From: Cladophialophora immunda
Taxonomy: Eukaryota > Ascomycota > Eurotiomycetes > Chaetothyriales > Herpotrichiellaceae
Direction: 5' to 3'
DNA length: 64,000 bases
NCBI RefSeq assembly: GCF_000835495.1
Contig: NW_015622542.1
Coordinates: 1,138,485-1,202,484 of the forward strand
Shown: in pieces, positions 56,168 to 64,000 of the stretch
Layout of the letters: every line of letters starts with the position of its first letter
Position numbering within the stretch: the first letter of the stretch is position 1
Made by a program: the position numbers and the translations under genes
The notes under the pieces: model-generated
The model's input: only the letters and a program-made list of their open reading frames with translations
The model's database searches: none
Told to the model about the DNA's origin: nothing

Positions 56168-57115
56168 GACGGCCGCGCCGGGAATTCCTTGTCAGAGGTC
56201 GGCCTCCATATTCCCCCCAAGATGGGGCGCCTCTTTGAACCAGCTTTCGGCAACGCCTAAACATCGAGAAAATATACATAACATGTCGAGAAACGCCTCG
56301 CTGGCCAGAGCAACAGAACAAAGCACAGCACAACGAAGAATGCTTGCAGAACCTGCCTGATACACGCGAGCGAGAGCACGTTTTGTGACAGGACGTCAGA
56401 TGGGGAAAAAGGAGAGTGGACGGATGCGGATGCCATTGTCTTCTCGACTCCTGTGTAGCCAGAATAATGCAACAAAGATTTCCATCCCTTCAATTCGCCA
56501 AACCCTCTCTTGCCGCTTTCTTGTCGATGCTCCCCTTTCCGCCAAAGCAAGCACGTCCAAATCACCCCCCCTGCTGCGCCGCAACTCCTACCAACATAAG
56601 AGGCTTCAACCCATGCAGGATATCCAAAATGCAGAACCGGGGGCGATCCGATGCAAAAGTGGCTGTGATCTGATTTCCTCGACCAATAGTCCGTCCGTCA
56701 CTCGTTCCTCGTCGCGTCGCGTTGGTTCTTGCTGAGCAGGCCGTCACTTCGTCAATTAAGTCATGTTTGACAGATGGCCTCAAGGCTGGAGACTCCCTGT
56801 GGCGTGCACGCTCCTTCTCAATTCATTATACAAATTCATTAGGGGGTGTCGATCTCGCCACCGATCGCTATGTGCATACCAAGGTCTTACCGAAGAATAA
56901 TAGTGAGAAAAGACTGCTGGTGTTGCGTCGCGAAGTCGTAATTCTGTGATTAGTAGAATCCAGGGATCTTGTGGAACGTGATCCCTGCGTGAAGAAGGCC
57001 GCCGCGATCACCCAAGTAATCAAGGTTCGTGGTGCTGATATAGTGCTAGGCGTCTGTTGGACCCCCCCGACCGGTGGGTTGGGGGGGAAGATAGCCTCTG
57101 CCTGACTTCCTTGGG
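56168..57115. other. Spacer between convergent Nudix and Ser/Pro-rich genes
   Basis: No coding frame was recognised in 950 bp. Confidence 0.4.
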
Positions 57116-57712
57116 TCATCGGAGCATCTTAGAAGGGCCTGAGGGAGCTTGGATTTTAGGCTCCAAGGTCCAAGGGAGACCGTTGCCTAGATGAGATGGA
57201 GTCTGTTCGGCGGCGGGTCTTATTGCTCGGGGTGACTGCTGCTGGATATTCTTGGTGCTGGGGGATGCATTCGGTCTGGGAGCACCAGGTTCCACCTTCA
57301 AATTGGCATCTGCTCGGCCATGAGGAAATCCCGAGTCTGAACCGTTTCTAGGTGAAGGAAGCTTCGCGGGCGAGGAAGCCGATGTGTTGGCGGAGGTGGG
57401 TGTGGCAGGCTGGCTGGTAGATTTGTTGCTGGACTTTGTGGGTTTGACGGGGAAGAAGGGCTCGTCTCTCCGTCTTATATACTCGCGTGCCGAAGGGGAA
57501 TTGTGATACAGGACCGGCTCGGGAACTCGAAAGGAGTTGGACTCGGCCGCCTCGGCGAAGGCGCGCTGATATGCAATCTCACCGTAGGGGTCTTCGATGG
57601 GAGCGGTCCTGTTGGCATAAGCCACATCTGGTCGATAGCCTCGTGCAACCCATGGGTGATTGGGATCTCTCGGGGAAATATCGCGAAGGTGGTCGGCGCG
57701 CCTTTTGGTCAT
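57116..57712 (-). CDS. Hypothetical Ser/Pro-rich protein
   Basis: The first ATG in the frame is at 57712, giving 198 residues starting MTKRRADHLRDISPRDPNHP. The N-terminal half looks ordered and conserved in style (HPWVARGYRPDVAYANRTAP, GEIAYQRAFAEAAES). The second half is Ser/Pro/Asn-rich and probably disordered. The frame continues upstream without an ATG, with a hydrophobic stretch that may be leader or chance. I do not recognise a family. Confidence 0.5.
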   Translation of the reverse strand: MTKRRADHLRDISPRDPNHPWVARGYRPDVAYANRTAPIEDPYGEIAYQRAFAEAAESNSFRVPEPVLYHNSPSAREYIRRRDEPFFPVKPTKSSNKSTSQPATPTSANTSASSPAKLPSPRNGSDSGFPHGRADANLKVEPGAPRPNASPSTKNIQQQSPRAIRPAAEQTPSHLGNGLPWTLEPKIQAPSGPSKMLR

Positions 57713-60577
57713 CGCTTGACGTGGTTTCCTTTCCCCGTCTCCTCGATCAGGAGAGATGACGACGATGACGACGATGCTGACGATCACAAAAGGGGATGAG
57801 GTCACCGGGAGATCGGGAGAGTGTGGGTTGATGCTTGGGTGAGACGGGGAAAGAAAAGGCTGGACGGGGGGAGACGGCCGTTAGATGGATGATCAATAGT
57901 TCACAGACGAAGCATCTGGGAAAGCAATGGGTTTTTTTGTTTTCACGGCCTTGATGTGAAGGGAGGGGAAGCTGAGGGTTGGAAACGTGGACGATCCCGT
58001 GGGAACAAAAGGTCTTTCACCGAGTTTGAAGTTGGGTAAAACCTTAACTGGAACATGGGGGGGATCCGGGGATAGGACCATCGCCCAATTGGCTACCAAG
58101 CTACCGTCTAGGCGAGGCTGCTGCAGGCGGGAGCTGGTGGGTGCAGGTGGATTGCAAGGGTGGGCTGCAGGCTTGGGTCTTCGACTTGTAGGTGGTGCAG
58201 GGAGGAGACCTGCTAGGCGCTAGGCGGGTAGGTGCTGCAGGTGGACCAGTGTGGACAGCAGGTGCACCAAGGGCTGCAACCATGGAGAATTTCCAGCCTG
58301 GCAGCACCGGCAGCCCGTCCCATTCTACCTTCGAAGGGCGCCGGGAAGCACCAGCAACCACCTACAAGTACAAGTATTTCACGGGCCTGGCGAGACCACT
58401 GACAAGCCTGCGCGGAGCCCGGCCGTGAAGCCGCCCAACCAACTGAATAACAACCACCACCACTGCTTCACGGCTCACGGCTCACGGATGTTTCGCTCCC
58501 TTCACTGTTACTTCCCCCCCCTTTTCGGGTGCCCCCCCTCCTCTCTCCACTCTGACATTATCAGCTCTGCCATTGCCCTCTCCCTTTTGCCTCGTCCAAG
58601 CGTTCTCGGATCGCTGCATGATGCCCTAAGGAAATGCACATCATCCTCTGGGGACGCAAGAAGAATGTTTTCCTCCCGGTGTCTTGCATCCATCCTTCCC
58701 CCCCCCACTTGGGTTCTCTGAGGAATGGAGTTGCAATTTCATCATGAGCTCCACCAACAAGCCCACTCAAGGTCCCAAACGTGCCCTTGAGGGCGTCCTT
58801 CGGCGTCACCAGCGATGCTATTATTCAACCAAAACACATTGGGCTCGCACCAGCCTTCCTCATGGTACCGATGGTGGCCCGACATGATCCATGATCGTCG
58901 ACTTTGGAGATAAAATTCGTTTGACTCGCGCGGCTGATCCCTAGGAACAGCACATGCCAGAAACTCGGCATGACCTCGCCCATCTCGTATCTGACTGTAA
59001 CACATCATTACTCGCCCGTCTCGCCCGCCGTGCCCCTCGTGCCCGCCTAAACTGCCGTGTCTAACCCAGCCAGTTGGCGATGCAGGAAGTCGGGAAGCCA
59101 ACCAGGTATCCTCGACTTATACCGACATATTGGGACCAATTGATGCGCCCGCCGGGGCCCTTTTTCCAGCTGGCTATTTATCGAACAGTCGGCGCCGCGT
59201 TGGGTTCTCTTGGGCTTACCCGGTTTGGAGTGCTTCTCAACCAACCCGATGCGGCGCTTGTCGTGGTCTTGGACTTGACACACGAAGGGGCCTTGGTGGC
59301 AAGAGAGATCAAAGTTAATCCAGGCGCCCCATGGTTGGTTGGGACGTTCAATGGAGCACGGTCCCCAAAATAAGTATCTTGGTCTGACGTGGAGGCCGCT
59401 GGGTGCCGGAGGCAAGAGAGAGCTGGGTGTGCGTAGGCGGTGTCGAATACCTCTGACTGCTCCAAGAAGTCGCTCAGGCCGTCGCACACACAGAGACAGA
59501 GCCAGAGCTCAGGATGCCCGCAGAGTCGCAGAGGCGCAGAGGCTGCCTGTGCCTGTACATTTCGTAGGTGGGCATCCAGGGCCTAGGCCACCGCCCACCA
59601 TGCCACCATGCCACCATGCCGCTATGCCTGCGGACATGCCGCGGTTGAACTCGCAGCGGCGGGCAGAGAGGCATTGCTCGGTCTGACAGCCGCGCATTTT
59701 CCAAGTGGCCATCCTTTGTTTAAAAAGCTGCGCCCGTGATTGGATGATCGGGCATCCTTATCAGCTTGGGGCCTCTTGGTCCCCTGAGCCTTTCGCCCAG
59801 CCAATGCCCATCACTGCGGCATGACATGGGTTCCCAGACCATCAGGGTTTCTGGTCTCGCGACCAGACTTTCTTCACGTAGCCTTCCGCGGGCAAAATGC
59901 TTGTTGCCCTCTGCTCCCCATACTCCCGAGTACTTGTTGGATGCACTCCCCCAGATATTCCCTCACCGTGTTACTGCTTGACACTTGATAGAACTTCGTT
60001 GCTTTCTAGACAAAGAACGGTCTGGCGCGCCCTTCTCTCAGCTAGATCCTGTGGCGCCTTATCCCTTCCGTTTGACCTGTTATCGTCCTCCCGCGACCAT
60101 CCCACCCTTCACAAAACTATCGACTCTCTCTTGTCTACCACCACCACTCACCTCCCACCCCACCTCCCACGTTTTCGACAGCCTCAATTCAAAAGGCCCA
60201 TCTGGTTGCCTTGCGATCTTTCAGATCACGCATTACCTATCAGAGGTCTCTCTGCCTGCGCCTCTGAGATCACCCTCGGTACCGAAACCGTGGTTGGACT
60301 GTTCCGCGAGCCACCACGGGTCTTGTCATCAGCCGCAATCCAAGTCTGTTGTTGATACCGACATTAAGCGCAACCACGATCTCCTTTCTCAACTCTGTGG
60401 CGCAGAGACACCGTTGGGGCTATTGGACAACCCTTCCACACGCTTAAAATACTTAATCGTCCTTGAGCAAAGCGTTTCCGGGGCTCTTCTCCTCTGCTCT
60501 ACTTCCAAAACCACAACCCGCCCACTTTCTACTGTTCCAAGACGTACGCAGAATTCAGTGTGATTCCAACTTTTCCA
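57713..60577. other. 2.9-kb gene-poor region upstream of the FYVE gene
   Basis: Several open frames of 70-190 codons occur on both strands but none looks conserved; the longest (59985-60563) ends just before the FYVE start and may be its leader. A GC-rich patch with CTGCAGG and GGTGG repeats lies near 58115-58270, and a CCACCATG tandem at 59595-59619. A long non-coding RNA or long 5' leader is possible. Confidence 0.35.
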
Positions 60578-61504
60578 ATGACAACCAACTCCACGACTCA
60601 GCCATACGCGATCCCGGACTATATGAGCCAACAACCCTCCCCAGCTAGTTCGACCTCACCCACGTCCCCTCGCATGCACGACTACATTCAACAGCATGCT
60701 CCCAACCCGTACAAGCAGCTCCGGCCGCTCAAGTCTCCTCTCTACGTTCCTGCTGCTCTGCGGCCAACCGAACATTTCTGCAGCCCTTCTCCTATGACCC
60801 CGCCAAAGAGCCTGCATGGATCATTGGACAGTCTGCAGGAAGACGAAGGTCCGACAGCGAGCCCGGACCATCAAGATGAGTTGGGCCTGGACGCCTTTGA
60901 CCCTGATTGGGTTCAGGAGGAGGAACTGGGTGAGGTTACGGGCCCGCCAACCAGGGAACATTGGAAGGTATGTCAAGCATCAAGTGTCTATCGGTCGGTT
61001 TGGCGGTGGCCAACCTCGATTCTCGGCACGACTGCGTCAGCATACGACGTGCATTGAGACATACAGATGGGTGCTAACATGCATATTCTACTCCAGCCCG
61101 ACGAAGCTTCACCGACTTGTGACTCGCCACAGTGTCGATCTTCATTCAGTCTGTTTGTCCGCAAGCACCATTGTCGCCACTGCGGTCATATCTTCTGCTC
61201 CTCACACACCCCCTTCACGATCCCCCTCGACCAGTACGCTCAATTCCACCCGGACGGCGTCCCCTCGAGAGCATGTGAGGTATGCCACCGGCAGTATCAA
61301 CGCTGGGATACGGCCAGGTCCATCCGCCGCAAAAACAGCCAGAACAGCAAGGACGACGGCAGCAACAACGAGAGCGGCCCTCCCACGCCTCTCGCGGGAC
61401 CGACGGGCCACCGAAGGATGATTTCCAACGGCATTCGTACGGGCAAACCGGTCGCGGAAGTCGCTAACAGCGTGCCCAAAGATTGGGCGTGGAGCACTTT
61501 CTGA
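60578..61504 (+). CDS. FYVE zinc-finger protein
   Basis: FYVE domains bind phosphatidylinositol 3-phosphate on endosomes. Two exons, 60578-60967 and 61097-61504 (129-nt intron, phase 0), give 265 residues. The N-terminal half is Pro/Ser-rich and likely disordered. After the intron comes the zinc finger: CDSPQCRSSFSLFVRKHHCR, containing the RKHHCRHCG core, then CSSHTPF and CEVCHRQY. The canonical R(R/K)HHCR patch that grips the lipid headgroup is present. The leading WxxD position is replaced by PDEASPTC, so it may be an atypical FYVE. The tail is Ser/Asn-rich. It is probably a small endosomal adaptor. Confidence 0.85.
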
Positions 61505-63190
61505 GCGAATTTCCCTCCCACCATTGGGGACTCCAGCGGAGTACTCCACCGATCTCAGGCACGTGAGTCGGGGTCCACCGCACACCCTCCCGGAAGCCTT
61601 TCCTTTGCAGGGAACCCAACCCGCGAGGCTGGAACCTCGGGAACCTTCGTCGCATCCTGGACGCGCCGTCGCCGTTGACTCAGCTCCGACAATCAGAGCT
61701 AATTGTGGCGCACTCGGTCGGTTATCTACGGGTGTAACTAGTCCGTCCTTGATCTGCCTGTCAGGCTGAAGGAGTGTCGCCTCAGAAGGCTGTTATGCCC
61801 TCCCAGTCACGAGGGTGAGTCTTTGTATATGTCAGACTTGAGTCGGCCCATCATATGATCGGAAAAAAGACCTTGGACGCGTCGACTGCCAGGCGAAGTG
61901 ACAGAAGTCAACCTTGGTGCCACAAGGGCAAGCCAACAAGAACTTGGGACCAGGCGATGCACCATATGCCTACAAGTACGGCGAAGCGGTGTGGTTACAC
62001 CGCGCTAGAACCAAGGGGATTCGGCACAAGAGACGGAGAATACCCCGGAGAGCAAAGGGAGAAACGTCTGACATGTGGTTTGTTCGTGAATTAGTCATGT
62101 GTGACAAGTATTGACAGCACGCAAGCAAGCAAGCATGCACGCAAGGAGGGGGAGATCTCTGGTTTCCATTTGGGGGAATTCCACCCACTCTGGCGGGTCG
62201 AGATTTTAGCGAGCCCAGTTTCTTGACGATTATGATACCCAATTGGCACTGAATGCTTTCCCTTGGGACATGCCTGTTCTTTTCTAGACTTTTTGGGGAA
62301 ACTTTGATACAGGCTTTGCTTGGCTGTAAATCGGGTGGCTATTTGAGGATATATTTTTTCTTTTAAGACACGACGAGATTATCGTCTTCTGTTACAGAAC
62401 TTGGGGTTTGGAGTACTTTGTAGTATTTGATTGCGTCTCTTAGGACACGAGAATGATTATAAGCCTGTTTCGGAAGTGATTCTCCCTCCCCCTTTTCCAA
62501 GGAGGAAGACTTTCGCAGTCTCCTTCCCATGTATTATTGGGCGATGAGTGTCCCCAATGTACTCGGTATATTACCTAGCTATGTGCACCGACTTGCGAAT
62601 AGCTGGGCCCGGTCTCGGGACTATCGGACGCAAAGGGACGAACGCCCATGAGGTTTTCTGCCCCGATCATTTCGAGATCCGGTCCCTGTCTCTTTTCATA
62701 ACTGGCGGGTCCTTCTCGAACCATAGTCGTATCAAGCTGATTCTCCTGCTCGGGTCTGGAGCAGGCACGGATGCACGCATGCGCGGCTTCGTCTGTAGGG
62801 GTGGTGAGCCGTAGTCGATTGTTGTTGTGACCTTGCATGGCAAGGATAGAGCTGACTTCCGCGCCCGCGACGAACGGGGGCTAGGCCGTGATGGCCGTGG
62901 AATCGACGCCCCCGTCACTTACGTACGGCATGGGAGTGCTTCGGAGAAGATGGCCGTGTAGACAACACACATCCCCTTGACCCTCAGCCACAGCGGAAGA
63001 GGTTGGATTCCAGGCAATAGGACCTATCGCGGTGGGGAGATGACGTGGTGGCACATCTCGACTGCCCCCAGGGAGTGAGACAAGGCATATTACGAGCCAT
63101 GCAGGCAGGCATTTTGGTTGTTGAACGAGGTCCCTCGTGCCTGCAGAGAAGGCAAGTAAACTTCCCCAGCAAGCAATTGTGATCGTTCGT
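61505..63190. other. Spacer between the FYVE and PRP18 genes
   Basis: A 1.7-kb stretch, convergent at both ends, with no recognised gene. It is probably two 3' flanks plus intergenic sequence. Confidence 0.4.
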
Positions 63191-64000
63191 TCATCCCATC
63201 AACTGGCCCAAATCTTCCGGCGGCCACCTCGTCTGGGCGAAACTGATGCACCTCTTGATGCTCTGCAGGAACTTGCGCGTGACCTCGTCGCTCATGATGT
63301 GCGCCTGTTTGCCGCTCGAGCTCTCGTGCAGTTTCTCCCGCGCGGACCGCTCGTGGATGCCGACCATGGTGACGCCGATCGGCCAGGCGGCCTTGCCGAT
63401 GGACAAGGTGAGATACTCGTCGTTGGCCTCGACGTACCGTCTCTTCTGGGCGGACCGCACGATCTTGCAGATCGGCTCGAGCAAGTCCCGGTCGAGCGAC
63501 TGTTTCTCAAAGTGCCGGAACAGAGGGGTGAGGTCTTTCAGGACCACGAGGTAGCTGTTGTACGCGGCTTTCCCGCTGGAGGATTGCTTGACCGACGCGT
63601 CCCGCTCGGCGAGCGCATGGGACCATTCCGTGAGCAAGAGGGTGAAGTAGGATGCGAGCTGGCGGTGGAGGAAGGCGTATTCTTCTGTCCCCGGTTGAAG
63701 AGCGAGGGTCGAGGGGAGGAGCATGTCCTTTTCCTCGACGGGCTCCAGTGTGGTCGGGATAGGGCCGTTGCTCAGCTTTTGTGAAGAAGCCGTCACAGCC
63801 ATCCGGGTGAGGGTGTAGTAGCGCCTCAGTCGCGCAGAGTGGTCTTCATCGAACAGAGTGACCGGTTCGTTGATCTCACGGAGTTTGTTTCGCAACTCGT
63901 CGTCGGGGATATCCTCTCCGGTTTCGCCTGTGCCTGCTTCGCCCGTTTCCATTCCCCCATCCTCGAGAGCTGGTTGATCCGGTGCTTCGGGCAGCCCGAG
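63191..64000 (-). CDS. prp18: Pre-mRNA-splicing factor 18 (Prp18), 5' end beyond the window
   Basis: Prp18 acts in the second step of splicing, with Slu7, in the U5 snRNP. The reading frame is open from the right edge to the stop at 63191, at least 269 residues. The conserved C-terminal domain is complete: an EDHSARLRRYYTLTRMAV start, a LTPLFRHFEKQSLDRDLLEP helix region, and the signature WPIGVTMVGIHERSAREKLH. The end matches the family too (TRKFLQSIKRCISFAQTRWP and QLMG). The visible upstream part is acidic and Gly/Glu-rich. The start codon lies outside the window, so the model is partial. Confidence 0.92.
   Translation of the reverse strand, partial: LGLPEAPDQPALEDGGMETGEAGTGETGEDIPDDELRNKLREINEPVTLFDEDHSARLRRYYTLTRMAVTASSQKLSNGPIPTTLEPVEEKDMLLPSTLALQPGTEEYAFLHRQLASYFTLLLTEWSHALAERDASVKQSSSGKAAYNSYLVVLKDLTPLFRHFEKQSLDRDLLEPICKIVRSAQKRRYVEANDEYLTLSIGKAAWPIGVTMVGIHERSAREKLHESSSGKQAHIMSDEVTRKFLQSIKRCISFAQTRWPPEDLGQLMG

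Noticed and set aside
59985..60563. 192-codon frame just before the FYVE gene
   Set aside because: No conserved features; more likely leader sequence.

Overview
The window is a filamentous ascomycete chromosome segment (Pezizomycotina). Its genes are intron-bearing and monocistronic, with introns mostly of 45-65 nt (GT..AG, with CTAAC or CTGAC-like branch sites). There are no bacterial operons. The families present are typically fungal: DUF3605, DUF7580, a GFA-domain protein, a Zn2Cys6 factor, a 14-TM MFS carrier, TOA1, Yet/BAP31, RINT1/Tip20 and PRP18. The mix would fit Eurotiomycetes such as black yeasts and relatives, but that rank is an inference. I found no tRNA, rRNA or CRISPR array.

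Layout. 1-11.3 kb is housekeeping and metabolism: succinate-semialdehyde dehydrogenase, a short ELO-family elongase, the RINT1/Tip20 tether divergent from DNA ligase I, and a fungal amidase. 11.3-25.3 kb is accessory: a 191-bp nested hairpin element, a short-chain dehydrogenase, a solo STAND-type N-terminal domain protein, an alpha/beta hydrolase, a Ser/Thr-rich apple-domain fragment, a GFA protein, and an MFS transporter facing a Zn2Cys6 regulator. 26.3-32.8 kb is a divergent pair resembling fungal NLR and incompatibility parts. One member is a zinc-finger/ankyrin protein with freshly duplicated repeats. The other is a DUF7580 protein spliced in frame to a SERAC1-like hydrolase with no nucleotide-binding domain. 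33.6-48.1 kb returns to core genes: SEC63, a tiny membrane protein, an oxysterol-binding protein, DUF3605, nicotinamidase, TFIIA large subunit and BAP31/Yet. 48.9-54.0 kb has two secreted hydrolases in tandem (type-B carboxylesterase and PhoD-like phosphatase). 55.3-64 kb holds a Nudix hydrolase, an unknown Ser/Pro-rich protein, a FYVE protein and the 3' part of PRP18, separated by unusually long gene-poor gaps.

Gene models were assembled by hand from open frames, splice signals, phase agreement and family similarity. Exon boundaries are given in each entry. Many family names come from recognising conserved motifs, not from searches. The main candidates for something new are the double-hairpin element at 12,141-12,331 and the NLR-like trio at 14-15.3 and 26.4-32.8 kb.
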